NCBI GenBank assembly: GCA_028289455.1
Contig: JANQPN010000011.1
Location: 1-64,000 of the forward strand
Length of the DNA: 64,000 bases
Reading direction: 5' to 3'
DNA from: Wenzhouxiangellaceae bacterium
Lineage (GTDB): Bacteria > Pseudomonadota > Gammaproteobacteria > Xanthomonadales > Wenzhouxiangellaceae
Notes under the pieces: model-generated
What the model saw: the letters and a program-made list of their open reading frames with translations, nothing else
What the model was told of the DNA's origin: nothing
Database searches by the model: none
In this document: piece after piece, positions 27,912-38,079 of the stretch
Layout of the letters: the number at the start of each line of letters is the position of its first letter
How positions within the stretch are numbered: position 1 is the stretch's first letter
Translations under genes and position numbers: made by a program

Positions 27912-29090
27912 TTATATATCGTCGGGCTCACAATAGCCGGTAACTTCCAGACCAAAGCCCGCCAACCCATGGAACCGTTTGGGCGCGCTCAGCACCTGCA
28001 TTTTCCTGATACCGAGGTCGGCAATAATCTGTGCACCAATACCGTAAGTACGCAGCTCACTGGCCACCGCATTATCACCCTGCTCATCAATCGGCTCAGG
28101 CCTCTGTTCCAGCTTGGCCAGACGCTGTGCATCAGTATCCTGCTGCCCCAGCACCAGCACCAGGCCTTCGCCATGACGCTGAACGGTCTGCATCGCCACC
28201 GACAACGGCAGTCCAAAACCGGTATCATCCAATGCCAGTACATCACTGAGCATGTTCTGCACATGTACTCTTACCAGAAACGGCTTATCGGCATCTGGCT
28301 GACCCTTCATCAATGCCCAATGCAGATGCTGATGAATCTTGTCACGGTATACCAGCAGGTTAAATTCACCATGGGCTGTTTCCACAGCGCGCTGGTGCAC
28401 CATTTCGATGCTGTGTTCATTTTCCAGGCGGTGCCGGATCAGATCGGCAATGGTGCCGATTTTCAGATCATGCTCACGGGCAAATGTCTCCAGTTCAGGA
28501 CGACGGGCCATTGAGCCGTCTTCATTCAAAATTTCGACCAGAACAGCAGCCGGCTCAACCCCCGCCAGCAGCCCCAGATCAACCGCAGCTTCGGTATGCC
28601 CGGCTCTGGTCAGCACTCCTCCGGGACGTGCCATCAATGGAAATATATGCCCCGGCTGGATAATATCATCCGCCGTTGCGTTTGGTTTTACGGCAGTGCG
28701 CACGGTATGCGCGCGATCATAGGCTGAAATACCGGTGGTAACGCCTTCGGCAGCTTCAATAGATACCGTGAAGTTGGTTGAGAAGCGGGTCGCGTTCTGA
28801 TTGACCATCAATTCAAGGTTCAGTTGACTGCATCTCTCACGCGTCAGCGACAGGCAAATCAGCCCACGCCCATAACGTGCCATGAAGTTGATATCTTCGG
28901 GGCGTACCATGCTGGCCGCCATAATCAGATCACCTTCATTTTCGCGGTCTTCATCATCCATGATGACCACCATCTTACCCTGGCGGATATCCTCCAGGAT
29001 TTCACTGATGCTGTTCAGGCGCATTCCGCCATCATCGGTGTTCATGTTCGAATCAGCTGTCTTTAACGCTGCTGTGGGTACTGCATTCAT
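27912..29090 (-). CDS. ribBX: 3,4-dihydroxy-2-butanone-4-phosphate synthase with degenerate GTP-cyclohydrolase-II domain (RibBX)
   Basis: 392 residues. The N-terminal about 225 residues are an intact RibB: DDEDRENEGDL, HTVRT, GHIFPLMARPGGVL and RAGHTEAAVDL. It converts ribulose 5-phosphate to the C4 unit of riboflavin. The C-terminal half has the length and the end (LRTYGIGAQIIADLGIRKMQVLS) of RibA, but it lacks the three zinc-binding cysteines and the catalytic block; its only Cys is in the last residues (GYCEP). The cyclohydrolase is therefore inactive, the arrangement called RibBX, and a separate ribA is expected elsewhere. M1 overlaps the ribE stop by 4 bases; ATGs at 29045 and 29024 are alternative starts. 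Confidence 0.92.
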   Translation of the reverse strand: MNAVPTAALKTADSNMNTDDGGMRLNSISEILEDIRQGKMVVIMDDEDRENEGDLIMAASMVRPEDINFMARYGRGLICLSLTRERCSQLNLELMVNQNATRFSTNFTVSIEAAEGVTTGISAYDRAHTVRTAVKPNATADDIIQPGHIFPLMARPGGVLTRAGHTEAAVDLGLLAGVEPAAVLVEILNEDGSMARRPELETFAREHDLKIGTIADLIRHRLENEHSIEMVHQRAVETAHGEFNLLVYRDKIHQHLHWALMKGQPDADKPFLVRVHVQNMLSDVLALDDTGFGLPLSVAMQTVQRHGEGLVLVLGQQDTDAQRLAKLEQRPEPIDEQGDNAVASELRTYGIGAQIIADLGIRKMQVLSAPKRFHGLAGFGLEVTGYCEPDDI

Positions 29091-29704
29091 ATCGGTATTT
29101 TACCATTATTGCCGCTGCCAAAGCGCGCCAGACGGGCGACATAGCGTGCAATAAGATCAGCCTCCAGGTTAACCTGCTGGCCGGCTTTGAGCGATCCAAA
29201 ACCGGTTACTTCCATGGTGTGCTGGATCAACTGCACCCGGAACCCTTCATTATCAGCTTCATTGACCGTCAGACTGACACCGTCTACAGCAATGCTGCCT
29301 TTGGCGGCGATCAGCGGCAACAGACTGTCGGGTGCATTAAACCAAACCAGAGCACTGTCATCTGCATCGATCACTTCCCGTACTGTCCCAATGGCGTCCA
29401 CATGCCCGGTTACCAGATGGCCGTCCAGCCTGTCGGCCAGCGACATGGCAGACTCCAGATTCAACTGTACGCCATCAGCCAGCCCGCCCAGCGTGGTACA
29501 ACCCAGGGTTTCTGCGGATAAATCCGCACTGAAACCCTGTTGATCCGGCTCCAGCACAGTCAGGCAAACACCATTGACCGCCACACTGTCTCCTGTGGAA
29601 ACCTGCAATGGGTTATTCAGATATGCAAGTGACAGCCTGGCTCCGGTACCCTGCGCACTGCGCATTACCAGGCGGCCCTGTGTACGTATTAAACCGGTAA
29701 ACAT
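29087..29704 (-). CDS. ribE: Riboflavin synthase alpha chain
   Basis: Dismutates two ribityllumazine molecules to riboflavin. 205 residues made of two similar lumazine-binding barrels. It begins MFTGLIRTQG, has GDSVAVNGVCLTV in the first and GSIAVDGVSLTVNEA in the second, and GHLVTGHVDAIG between them. It abuts ribD with no gap and overlaps ribBX by 4 bases. Confidence 0.96.
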   Translation of the reverse strand: MFTGLIRTQGRLVMRSAQGTGARLSLAYLNNPLQVSTGDSVAVNGVCLTVLEPDQQGFSADLSAETLGCTTLGGLADGVQLNLESAMSLADRLDGHLVTGHVDAIGTVREVIDADDSALVWFNAPDSLLPLIAAKGSIAVDGVSLTVNEADNEGFRVQLIQHTMEVTGFGSLKAGQQVNLEADLIARYVARLARFGSGNNGKIPI

Positions 29705-30805
29705 TCAATCAGTGTCCGTCAAAATGTAGCGTAATCTGCGGTCATTACCGAACTGATGCAACTCGGCTGGCGACAGGCGTTGTGCATCCGAAATGCTTTT
29801 CAGCTGCGGTAATTTCATCATCGGCAGGCCCTGATCACCCAGCAGGCAATCAGCCTGGTAAATCAGCAGCTCGTCCACCAGTCCGGCTTCCAGCAAATTA
29901 CCCGCCAATGCAGGACCGCACTCAACATGCACTTCATTGGCAGGCAACCCGGCAAGTTCGCTCATCACGACCGACAAATCCAGCCCACTTTCATCAACAG
30001 CAACCATCCTGGTATTGATACCGGCCTGTCGCAACGCCTGTTTACCCGGACCATCAATGCAACCGATAACCATGGCTGTCTCAGGATCAGCAAATACCCT
30101 GGCCGCCGGATCAACTGTAAAACTGCTGCTCAGCACGACCCGCAGCGGTTGCCGGATACCCCTTTCCTGCAGCCTCACATTCAATTGCGGGTTATCCCAG
30201 TTGACTGTGCCGCTGCCGGTCAAAATAACTGAAGCCCGCGCCCGCCAGTATTGGACATCCGCCCTGGCTGCTTCACCGGTAATCCAGCTGCTGGAACCGT
30301 CGCTGGCAGCTACCCGTCCATCCAGACTGACTGCCAGTTTTAGCCTTACCCATGGCCTGCCATGCAAATGGCGTGAGATAAAGCCGACATTCAATTCTGC
30401 TGCAGGCTGTTCCAATAAACCGTAGCGCACATTAATACCGGCATCTGACAGTGCCTGGTGCCCCTGCCCGGCAACGCGCGGATCGGGATCACGCAGCGCA
30501 TAGGTTACCTGACTGACACCGGCTTCAATCAGTGCGGTGGTGCAAGGGCCGGTTTTGCCGTGATGACAACAGGGTTCCAGTGTTACATACGCATGGCTGC
30601 CAGCTGCCCTTGACCCGGCCTGCTGCAATGCCAGTACTTCCGCATGTGCTCCACCTGAGGTCTGGTGCCAGCCACGGCCGACCACCTTCCCGTCGTTTAC
30701 CAGTACACAACCAACCCGGGGATTGGGATCCGTTGTGTGCAGACCACGCCGAGCTTCATGGAGGGCCTGTGTCATGTAATCTAAATCGCTGCGGCTGAAA
30801 GACAT
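29705..30805 (-). CDS. ribD: Bifunctional pyrimidine deaminase/reductase
   Basis: Carries out the second and third pyrimidine steps of riboflavin synthesis. 366 residues: an N-terminal zinc deaminase (TDPNPRVGCVLV, HAEVLAL and PCCHHGKTGPC with the zinc Cys residues), then an NADPH-dependent reductase domain starting near RPWVRLKLAVSLDGRVA and ending HVECGPALAGNLLEAGLVDELLIY. It lies 28 bases after nrdR. Confidence 0.96.
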   Translation of the reverse strand: MSFSRSDLDYMTQALHEARRGLHTTDPNPRVGCVLVNDGKVVGRGWHQTSGGAHAEVLALQQAGSRAAGSHAYVTLEPCCHHGKTGPCTTALIEAGVSQVTYALRDPDPRVAGQGHQALSDAGINVRYGLLEQPAAELNVGFISRHLHGRPWVRLKLAVSLDGRVAASDGSSSWITGEAARADVQYWRARASVILTGSGTVNWDNPQLNVRLQERGIRQPLRVVLSSSFTVDPAARVFADPETAMVIGCIDGPGKQALRQAGINTRMVAVDESGLDLSVVMSELAGLPANEVHVECGPALAGNLLEAGLVDELLIYQADCLLGDQGLPMMKLPQLKSISDAQRLSPAELHQFGNDRRLRYILTDTD

Positions 30806-30833
30806 ACTTCAAGTAACCTGAGGTAATTAGCAG

Positions 30834-31343
30834 TTACTTACGCCGGCGTGCGCCCAGTAATGAAATCTGCTGAAAATCCAAGGCGCCGTGGTCTTCATTT
30901 TCCAGCTTTTCAATTTCATCCCTGAAAGCCTGGATGTCATCAAAATCCAGATAGACTGAAGCGAAACGCAGATAGGCAACCTCATCGAGTTTGGCCAGGG
31001 TATGCATCACGCACTCACCGATACGTTTGCTGGTGATCTCCACTTCATCAAGGGTTCGTAAATGCTGCATTAAGCCACGAATGGCGCGATCAACATCCGC
31101 TGTTGCCACCGGCCTTTTTTCCAGTGCGGTCAGCAGGCCTCGCTTAATTTTTTCCTCGTTAAACGGTTCCCGGGCACCATTGCTTTTTACTACATTGGGC
31201 GCCTTTAACTCAGGCACTTCAAAGGTATTAAAGCGCGCATTGCAGGCGCTGCACTCACGGCGGCGGCGAATCTGCAGGCCGTCACTGGTTACCCGGGAAT
31301 CTACCACGCGGGTATCTTGGTGATGGCAAAAAGGGCAATACAT
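30834..31343 (-). CDS. nrdR: Transcriptional repressor NrdR
   Basis: Represses ribonucleotide reductase genes in response to dATP/ATP. 169 residues from ATG 31343 (MYCPFCHHQDTRVVDSR); the longer frame is not needed. It has a zinc ribbon with CPFC and CSAC pairs, RRRRECSACNARFNTFE, then the ATP-cone (SNGAREPFNEEKIKRGL, RLAFASVYLDF-type RFASVYLDFDD). It is 8 bases after glyA, a common order. Confidence 0.96.
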   Translation of the reverse strand: MYCPFCHHQDTRVVDSRVTSDGLQIRRRRECSACNARFNTFEVPELKAPNVVKSNGAREPFNEEKIKRGLLTALEKRPVATADVDRAIRGLMQHLRTLDEVEITSKRIGECVMHTLAKLDEVAYLRFASVYLDFDDIQAFRDEIEKLENEDHGALDFQQISLLGARRRK

Positions 31344-31351
31344 GGTGTTGT

Positions 31352-32614
31352 TTAACCAGCCTGATAAACCGGGTAGCGCCGGCACAATTCCAGTGCGGCC
31401 GCACGCACATCAGCAAGCACTGATTCGCTTTCGGGATTATCCAGCACATCGCAGATCAAATCTCCCAGCCGGGCACAGTCAGCAGCATTAAAGCCGCGGG
31501 TGGTGCATGCCGGTGTACCGATCCGCAAGCCGCTGGTAACAAACGGAGAGCGCGGTTCGCCGGGGACGGTATTTTTATTGACCGTGATATGTGCCTGCCC
31601 AAGAGCAGCTTCTGCATCCTTACCGGTCAGTTCCCGGCCAATCAGATCCAGCAGGAACAAGTGGTTGTCGGTACCTCCGGACACCACTTTATAACCCCGC
31701 TGCAATATGGCTTCACTCATGGCCTGTGCGTTGACGATCACCTGCTGCTGATATTGTTTGAAATCCGGTTGCAGCGCTTCCAGAAAGGCAACAGCCTTAG
31801 CAGCAATGACATGCATCAACGGTCCGCCCTGACAACCCGGGAATACCAGCGAATTCAACTTTTTCTGCAGCGTCTCATCAGCTTCCGCCGTCAGGATGAT
31901 ACCGCCACGGGGACCGCGCAGGGTTTTATGCGTGGTGGAAGTGACCACATGCGCATGCGGCACCGGGTTGGGATACAGATCAGCGGCGATCAGGCCGGCC
32001 ACATGTGCCATGTCAACAACAAAATATGCGCCCACACTATCGGCAATCTGCCGCATCCTGGCCCAGTCAATCACTCGCGAGTAGGCGGAAAAACCGCCGA
32101 TCAGCATTTTCGGCCGGTGCTGTTCAGCCAGTTGCTGCATCTGGTCATAATCGATCAGGCCATGTTCCTGATCGACGCCGTAATGCACAGCATTGAACAG
32201 TTTGCCGGAAAAATTAACAGGAGAGCCATGGGTCAGATGACCACCGGCGCTTAAGTCCATACCCAATATGGTATCGCCCGGCTGCAGCAATGCCAGAAAA
32301 GCCGCCTGATTGGCCTGCGAACCTGAATGCGGCTGCACATTGGCGTAACTGGCGCCAAATAATTCTTTTACCCGTTCTCTGGCCAGCTCTTCAGCACCGT
32401 CCACGTACTCACAACCGCCGTAATATCGGCGGCCCGGATAGCCTTCTGCGTACTTGTTGGTGAGCAATGAGCCCTGGGCTTCCAAAACCCTTGGGCTGGC
32501 ATAGTTTTCTGAGGCGATCAGTTCAATATGATCTTCCTGGCGCTGATTTTCTGAAGCAATTGCAGCAGCCAGTTCATCGTCAAAACCGGCAATGGTTAAA
32601 TCTGGACTAAACAT
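31352..32614 (-). CDS. glyA: Serine hydroxymethyltransferase
   Basis: A PLP enzyme that interconverts serine and glycine with tetrahydrofolate. 420 residues, with [37 protein letters not shown], the PLP-lysine block [16 protein letters not shown] and the C-terminal SGLRIGTPA. It is the first gene of the glyA-nrdR-rib-nusB-thiL-pgpA run. The 271 bases upstream are shared with divergent ettA. Confidence 0.97.
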   Translation of the reverse strand: MFSPDLTIAGFDDELAAAIASENQRQEDHIELIASENYASPRVLEAQGSLLTNKYAEGYPGRRYYGGCEYVDGAEELARERVKELFGASYANVQPHSGSQANQAAFLALLQPGDTILGMDLSAGGHLTHGSPVNFSGKLFNAVHYGVDQEHGLIDYDQMQQLAEQHRPKMLIGGFSAYSRVIDWARMRQIADSVGAYFVVDMAHVAGLIAADLYPNPVPHAHVVTSTTHKTLRGPRGGIILTAEADETLQKKLNSLVFPGCQGGPLMHVIAAKAVAFLEALQPDFKQYQQQVIVNAQAMSEAILQRGYKVVSGGTDNHLFLLDLIGRELTGKDAEAALGQAHITVNKNTVPGEPRSPFVTSGLRIGTPACTTRGFNAADCARLGDLICDVLDNPESESVLADVRAAALELCRRYPVYQAG

Positions 32615-32885
32615 GTTCTACCGTCACCAACTATTACTGAATGGAAAGCCGCATAGTTTAACATTATCGGGCGCCAACTTAGCCTGTATTGGGTGGAAAC
32701 CATCACATAAATCAAACACTGCATAGCCTGAAATACATGCTTTCTCAAACACCCTGACTACAAATCAGCAATTGAGTTTTTTTGAATTCGATATTTCCCG
32801 GCCAGATGCGCAGGAAATACCGCCCGGCACTGGCTTGTATCGCCTGTAAGCTGCATAATGCGGCGTTTTCAAACCAATAAACATC
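32615..32885. other. Divergent intergenic region glyA / ettA
   Basis: A 271-base spacer. A CATAAT just upstream of ettA (near 32854) with a weak TGGCTT 17 bases before it could be its promoter. For glyA only poor boxes are seen. There is no open frame of note, no hairpin terminator and no recognisable glycine riboswitch or PurR box. Confidence 0.35.
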
Positions 32886-34556
32886 ATGAGTCAATACGTT
32901 TATTCGATGCTGCGGGTTAACAAGGTTGTACCGCCCAAACGCACCATCATCAAAGATATATCACTGTCGTTTTTCCCCGGCGCAAAAATCGGCCTGCTGG
33001 GGTTAAACGGTGCGGGCAAATCCACCGTGCTGCGGATCATGGCCGGTGTGGATAAGGAGTTTGACGGTGAAGCCCGTCCGCAGCCCGGCATCAAAATCGG
33101 TTATCTGCCCCAGGAACCTGAGTTGGATGACCAGCTGACCGTGCGTGAAGTGGTGGAGCAATCGGTTGCTGATATGAAGCAGCTGCTGCAGCGCTTTGAT
33201 GAAGTCAGCATGCGTTTCGGTGAAGACCTGACTGATGAACAAATGAACGACCTGTTGGCTGAACAGGCAGATCTTCAGGATAAGATTGAATCAGGCGGAG
33301 GCTGGGAAATCGACCGCAAACTGGATGTCGCTGCCGATGCCCTGCGGTTGCCCGGCTGGGATGCCGAAGTCAAACATCTTTCAGGCGGGGAACGCCGCCG
33401 GGTGGCTTTGTGCCGGCTGTTGTTGACCGAGCCCGACATGCTGCTGCTGGATGAGCCCACCAATCACCTGGACGCCGAATCAGTCGCCTGGCTGGAACGT
33501 TTTCTGCATGATTTTGAAGGCACAGTGGTTGCAGTCACTCATGATCGCTATTTCCTGGACAATGTGGCCGGCTGGATACTTGAGCTGGATCGCGGCCATG
33601 GCATTCCCTGGGAAGGCAACTATTCATCCTGGCTGGATCAAAAAGAACAACGCCTGGCAATGGAGGAGAAACAGGAGCGGGCCCGCCAGAAATCCATTCA
33701 GGCTGAACTGGAATGGGTGCGCAGCAATGCCAAGGGCCGCCAAACCAAAAGTAAAGCCCGGCTGGCGCGCTTTGCCGAGCTGAGCACTCAGGAATACCAG
33801 CAGCGCAATGAAACCCGTCAGATTTACATTCCGCCAGGACCAAGGCTGGGCGATGATGTCATAGAGGCCAGCAATTTACGCAAGGCGTTTGGCGATAAGC
33901 TGCTGATTGAAGATCTCAGCTTTACCCTGCCCGCCGGCGGCATAGTCGGTATTATCGGCGCCAACGGCGCGGGCAAGAGTACTCTGTTCCGGATGCTGAC
34001 CGGCACCGAACAACCGGATGCCGGCGAGTTAAAGGTCGGCAGCACGGTTGAGCTCGCCTATGTCGACCAAAGCCGGGAATCGCTCAACGACAGCAAGACG
34101 GTTTGGGAAGAAATCAGTGATGGTCAGGATCTCATGCAGATCGGCAACTACCAGACCCAGTCACGCAGTTATGTGAGCCGGTTTAATTTCCGCGGTGCCG
34201 ACCAGCAAAAACGCATTGGTGATTTATCCGGCGGTGAACGCAACCGGGTGCATCTGGCCAAACTGTTGAAGACCGGCGGCAATGTATTGCTGCTTGATGA
34301 ACCCACCAATGACCTGGACGTCGAAACGCTGCGCGCACTGGAAGAAGCATTGCTGGTATTCCCCGGCTGCGCCATGGTTATTTCCCATGACCGCTGGTTC
34401 CTGGACCGTATTGCCACGCATGTTCTGGCCTTTGAAGGTGACAGTCAGGTGGTGTGGTTCGCCGGCAACTTCAGTGAGTACGAAGCCGACCGCAAACGCC
34501 GCTTGGGTGATGATGCACTTAAGCCAACCCGTATCAAATACAAAAAACTGGCTTAG
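32886..34556 (+). CDS. ettA: Energy-dependent translational throttle EttA (ABC-F)
   Basis: A ribosome-binding ABC-F ATPase that gates the first elongation steps according to ATP/ADP. 556 residues, with no membrane part. Two ABC domains have Walker [10 protein letters not shown] and GANGAGKST, signatures [14 protein letters not shown] and [14 protein letters not shown], and Walker [12 protein letters not shown] and [11 protein letters not shown]. The charged P-site linker lies between them (about residues 240-320, [16 protein letters not shown]). Near-complete match in length and N-terminus ([19 protein letters not shown]). Confidence 0.97.
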   Translation: MSQYVYSMLRVNKVVPPKRTIIKDISLSFFPGAKIGLLGLNGAGKSTVLRIMAGVDKEFDGEARPQPGIKIGYLPQEPELDDQLTVREVVEQSVADMKQLLQRFDEVSMRFGEDLTDEQMNDLLAEQADLQDKIESGGGWEIDRKLDVAADALRLPGWDAEVKHLSGGERRRVALCRLLLTEPDMLLLDEPTNHLDAESVAWLERFLHDFEGTVVAVTHDRYFLDNVAGWILELDRGHGIPWEGNYSSWLDQKEQRLAMEEKQERARQKSIQAELEWVRSNAKGRQTKSKARLARFAELSTQEYQQRNETRQIYIPPGPRLGDDVIEASNLRKAFGDKLLIEDLSFTLPAGGIVGIIGANGAGKSTLFRMLTGTEQPDAGELKVGSTVELAYVDQSRESLNDSKTVWEEISDGQDLMQIGNYQTQSRSYVSRFNFRGADQQKRIGDLSGGERNRVHLAKLLKTGGNVLLLDEPTNDLDVETLRALEEALLVFPGCAMVISHDRWFLDRIATHVLAFEGDSQVVWFAGNFSEYEADRKRRLGDDALKPTRIKYKKLA

Positions 34557-34574
34557 TAAAAATCACATGGCTTG

Positions 34575-34601
34575 GGGTGTGGTGAATAACAGACCACACC
34601 C
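34575..34601. terminator. Hairpin between convergent ettA and SDR gene
   Basis: A perfect 9-bp stem GGGTGTGGT / ACCACACCC with a 9-base loop, followed on the plus strand by T-rich TGTTGTTTA. It is placed 18 bases after the ettA stop and 6 bases from the end of the opposing gene, and probably serves both directions. Confidence 0.6.
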
Positions 34602-34607
34602 TGTTGT

Positions 34608-35489
34608 TTATGCGCCAGCCGGATTAAATGGCGCAGATGGCAGCTGTAATGCTTCCGCCTGCAGATCAAATGACCGGGGCTGCCAGCCCCAGTCTTGTGC
34701 GGCCGGTTTATTATCCACACACATATCCAGGCGCTGACGGGCAAACATATTGCTGTTGATCCCGGCGTATCTGCCTGTCAATTTGACTATCTTCAGCAGA
34801 CCTTTCAGTACCGGCAGAGGCAGTTTAAGCAGGCTACCGCGGCCCAGTGCAGCACACACCGCTTCACTCAACTGTAAATAGCTTAGCCGTGTCGCGCCAC
34901 CCGCATACCAGCACCCGGTCAGCGGAGCGGAAATCAACCGCACGCATGCCAGCGCAAGATCATCAGCATGTACCGGCTGGCGCAGACCGTTGGCTCCAGT
35001 CAGCACAGGAATACGATTAAACCTGACAGCCAGCTGGGCCAGCTGACGGATATTTTTATCCAGACCTGCGCCGTAAACCATGGTGGGCCGCAGCACGGCA
35101 CAGGGCAAGTTTCTCTGCTCTGCCTGCCGTCTGAGCTGTTGCTCCTGATCGACAATATCTTCCAGCATTTTACGTTCTTCAGCATTACTGGAATCCCGTT
35201 TAAAATGGATACTGCTGGTACTGATGACCGCCAGTGCTTTTAAGCCGGGGCAACGCTGAATCAATTCAGATGTAAGGGCTATCGGTCCGGCCGAAACAAT
35301 GGCTTCAATGCCCGCCATATTTTCCGATCGTAACTGCTGCTCCGCCGTCCAGATCAGACTCTGATGTTCGGCTATCCATGCCGGTCTGCTTTTTCTGGAA
35401 ATACCCGTTACACGATGCCCCTCATACAACAACCTCGGAACCAGAAAATAACCGATCTGTGAACTGGCTCCGGTTACCAGTATGTTCAT
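34608..35489 (-). CDS. NAD-dependent epimerase/dehydratase (extended SDR)
   Basis: A 293-residue nucleotide-sugar type SDR. The start is ATG 35489, which overlaps the upstream stop by one base (TAATG). It has a Rossmann motif VTGASSQIGYFLVPRL, and VLRPTMVYGAG in the position of the post-catalytic block. The usual YxxxK is not evident (a QEQQLRRQAEQRN helix stands there), so it may be non-catalytic or unusual. It is the last gene of the polysaccharide export operon and probably acts on a lipid- or nucleotide-linked sugar. Confidence 0.8.
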   Translation of the reverse strand: MNILVTGASSQIGYFLVPRLLYEGHRVTGISRKSRPAWIAEHQSLIWTAEQQLRSENMAGIEAIVSAGPIALTSELIQRCPGLKALAVISTSSIHFKRDSSNAEERKMLEDIVDQEQQLRRQAEQRNLPCAVLRPTMVYGAGLDKNIRQLAQLAVRFNRIPVLTGANGLRQPVHADDLALACVRLISAPLTGCWYAGGATRLSYLQLSEAVCAALGRGSLLKLPLPVLKGLLKIVKLTGRYAGINSNMFARQRLDMCVDNKPAAQDWGWQPRSFDLQAEALQLPSAPFNPAGA

Positions 35490-36328
35490 TAAAGGCTGCG
35501 CCTGCTGACAATCAGCCATAATCCCTCAACCGCGAAATGCGCCCATGCCAGCAACGGGATTATCGTCCAGGTAAGCAGCGAACCGGCGTTGTGTCTGATC
35601 AGATATCGCATCAGGCTTTTATGCTTGTACCAGCTAATCCTCAATGGGTGTCTGCGGCTGGAGTGGCCGCCAAGATGTTTTACCTTAGCTTTTGGCTGCA
35701 ACCATATCTGCCAATCATGCTGCTGTAATCTGGCCATCAGGTCGAGATCTTCAAAATGCAGAAAATAGCCGGCATCCATACCACTCAAATCGTTCCAGGA
35801 CTGCCGACGCAGCAACATACATGCCCCGCTGACTGCAGGTATTTTCATCGGTTTCTCAGGGATTGTTTCAGTGCGCAGATCAAGTGCCGCCTGTTGTCCG
35901 GCATAAGCCCTTACAATTCGCCATGATGTGGGCAGATGCCTGCGGCTGCCGCTTTGCTCCCGGCCCTGATGGTTATATACCAGTGGAGCACACAGGCCGG
36001 CCTGCGGATGCTCGCGCATCACTTCAAGCAGTTGTTGCAAAGCCTGTAGAGATATTTCGCAATCAGGGTTTAATATCAGCACAAACTCGGTATCGGTTAA
36101 CGCAACTGCCTGATTGCAGGCCGCTGCAAACCCCCGGTTTTCCTCATTCAATACGATCCGGCAAAGCTGATTCTGCTGAATACAGTCTGTCGAGCCGTCG
36201 GTTGACCCGTTATCGACCACCACCACCTGCTGCAACGGCAAATCGAGCAGTGAATCAACCAGATTACCCAGCAATTCCCCGGCATTGTAGTTAACGATAA
36301 CAACACTGACACTCGACAACACCGTCAT
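35489..36328 (-). CDS. Family 2 glycosyltransferase (rhamnosyltransferase-like)
   Basis: 279 residues: a GT-A fold with SVVIVNYNAGELL, VVVDNGSTDGS, the FAAACNQAV block and LNPDCEI holding the DxD-like metal site, and SGACMLLRRQSW with GYFLHFEDLDLMARLQQ as the acceptor and base region. A hydrophobic C-terminal segment (LLTWTIIPLLAWAHFAVEGLW) could attach it to the membrane. It is 15 bases after the methyltransferase and translationally coupled to the SDR. Confidence 0.88.
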   Translation of the reverse strand: MTVLSSVSVVIVNYNAGELLGNLVDSLLDLPLQQVVVVDNGSTDGSTDCIQQNQLCRIVLNEENRGFAAACNQAVALTDTEFVLILNPDCEISLQALQQLLEVMREHPQAGLCAPLVYNHQGREQSGSRRHLPTSWRIVRAYAGQQAALDLRTETIPEKPMKIPAVSGACMLLRRQSWNDLSGMDAGYFLHFEDLDLMARLQQHDWQIWLQPKAKVKHLGGHSSRRHPLRISWYKHKSLMRYLIRHNAGSLLTWTIIPLLAWAHFAVEGLWLIVSRRSL

Positions 36329-36343
36329 ATCCGATATGGCCTT

Positions 36344-37195
36344 TTAGCGGTTGTCCTTTAATTTTTCAGTCAATCTGTTGATCCTGGCATCACGTTCCAT
36401 CAGATCATGCCCTGCCTGAATATTTTTCCTGATCTGCTCATTGTAGTGCTGATAAACACTTTCATCTTTGTCACCGAACAAACACAATCCGGGAACGTCA
36501 TCCGGTATATGTTCATCGCTGCGGGCAGCAATGGCGATGTTGTACATTGCTGGATAACCGGACTGTCCGGACGTTACTTTGTCGTTCTCGTGCACCTGAA
36601 ATACGCCATTGGAAGACTGTGCCGAAGATTCCGGCTCTGCCCAGATAACAGACTGAAACAACAGCTTCTGCCCATAGACCCGGACACTGGGAAAATACTG
36701 TTTAAGCAGACTAATGAATTCTTCGCGATATAACTCCTTCAAATGGTGCGGATTGTCATAATCACGGGCATCCGAATACCAGCGCTTATCCGGCGAGGAA
36801 ATAACCATAAAACCTTCTGGCTTCAATACCCGCCTGAATTCATTCAGCATTGCCTGCTGCTCGGTCAGGTGTTCGATGGTTTCAAAAGAGACGATGGCAT
36901 CAAAATTTTCATCTGAAAATGGCATCTCTGTGACACTGGCCTGATAAAACCCTTTGCCATAACGCTGACTGGCATGGCTTATGCTGGTTTCATCTATGTC
37001 CACCCCTACAGCACTGGCAGCAAAAGAGCGCAGCAACGCTGTACCATAGCCTTCACCGCAGGCAGCGTCGCAAACATCCAGACCCTGGACAAGCTTTCCG
37101 GCGAATGCGTACCGATGCATGTGCTCGTACCAGATTTCCCTGACACATTCAGGGGTAAACCGTTCGCCGGTGAATTCTAGTATATCGTCTGACAT
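36344..37195 (-). CDS. Class I SAM-dependent methyltransferase
   Basis: 283 residues. It has the SAM-binding motif VCDAACGEGYGTALL, acidic loop GVDIDETSISHA, motif II FDAIVSFETIEHL and a FMVISSPDKRWYSD loop. It resembles methyltransferases of surface polysaccharide clusters. It overlaps the upstream glycosyltransferase stop by one base. In ABC-type O-antigen systems a methyl cap can stop chain growth and be recognised by Wzt; that role here is inferred from the neighbours. Confidence 0.86.
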   Translation of the reverse strand: MSDDILEFTGERFTPECVREIWYEHMHRYAFAGKLVQGLDVCDAACGEGYGTALLRSFAASAVGVDIDETSISHASQRYGKGFYQASVTEMPFSDENFDAIVSFETIEHLTEQQAMLNEFRRVLKPEGFMVISSPDKRWYSDARDYDNPHHLKELYREEFISLLKQYFPSVRVYGQKLLFQSVIWAEPESSAQSSNGVFQVHENDKVTSGQSGYPAMYNIAIAARSDEHIPDDVPGLCLFGDKDESVYQHYNEQIRKNIQAGHDLMERDARINRLTEKLKDNR

Positions 37196-38073
37196 TATTG
37201 TTGGCCGTTATCGTTTAATAATTGCTGGTATATTTCACCGATTCTTTTACGCTTGGCTTTGAGCGGGTCATCAGCAATGAACTGTTTGACCTTATCCATG
37301 TAATCAGGGTATCTGGCCAGCACCTTATCCAAGGCCTCCTGGTTGGGTTGCAGGCCAAAATCCTGAAAAGACTGGTTGCCGATATGGGCTACATAAGCAT
37401 TATCGCAGAGAATATTGCTAAAACCAGCCTGCCGGGCACGGCAACTGTAATCGTTTTCCTCGCCATAACCATGACCATAATGGCCGGCATCGAATACCCC
37501 TATCTCATCGATACACGCCCGCTTGATCAACATGCAGAATCCAACTGCGGTCGGCACTTCCGGTAAAACCGGAGCACCTGCCAGTTCACAGGCTTTGGCC
37601 ATCAGTTCCAGCTTTGCAGGTAGTGCGTTATTTTTGCACAGCGCCGGTACCGAGGCTATTTCACCGTTATTGGTCAGCGGAGTCACTGTTGCAGTTCTGC
37701 CACGCTCACCGGCTTCGGTTAATTTCTGATACCAGCCGGGTGTAACCACAGTATCCTGATTCAAAACGATTACATCACCATCACAGGCATTTATTCCCCG
37801 GTTTACCGTTTTTACGAATCCGAGATTTTGTTCATTTTCCAGCACAGTTAAAGCACTGAATTGGTAAGCGGTTATACCGTTAAGGAACTGTCTGACCCGT
37901 TCATCCGTTGAAGCGTCATTTATTGCGATAACGGGCTTATCGGCAACGGTATCAGATAGAGAACTGAACAGGCCATCCAATACCTGGTGCGCATTATAGA
38001 TGGGGATAATAATGGTGGCGTCCAAAACTACCTCGTTAATCCTGTGCCTTTGATTTTCCGGACAGTCACACAA
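37195..38073 (-). CDS. Family 2 glycosyltransferase
   Basis: About 292 residues. GT-A motifs: TIIIPIYNAHQVLDGLFSSL, AINDASTDERV, NLGFVKTVNRGI and VIVLNQDTVV, then GFCMLIKRACIDEIGVFDAG and GYGEENDYSCRARQAG. The start is uncertain. TTG 38073 sits 6 bases after the Wzt stop, but a TTG at 38025, just before DATIIIP and preceded by GAGGT, is a good alternative. It is coupled to the methyltransferase downstream. Confidence 0.87.
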   Translation of the reverse strand: MCDCPENQRHRINEVVLDATIIIPIYNAHQVLDGLFSSLSDTVADKPVIAINDASTDERVRQFLNGITAYQFSALTVLENEQNLGFVKTVNRGINACDGDVIVLNQDTVVTPGWYQKLTEAGERGRTATVTPLTNNGEIASVPALCKNNALPAKLELMAKACELAGAPVLPEVPTAVGFCMLIKRACIDEIGVFDAGHYGHGYGEENDYSCRARQAGFSNILCDNAYVAHIGNQSFQDFGLQPNQEALDKVLARYPDYMDKVKQFIADDPLKAKRKRIGEIYQQLLNDNGQQ

Positions 38074-38079
38074 CTTTAC

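Noticed and set aside
27912..29090. Calling RibBX a bifunctional RibBA enzyme
   Set aside because: The zinc-binding cysteines and catalytic block of GTP cyclohydrolase II are absent from the C-terminal half.
31589..32254. A 221-residue plus-strand frame opposite glyA
   Set aside because: It lies entirely inside glyA, which has full family conservation.
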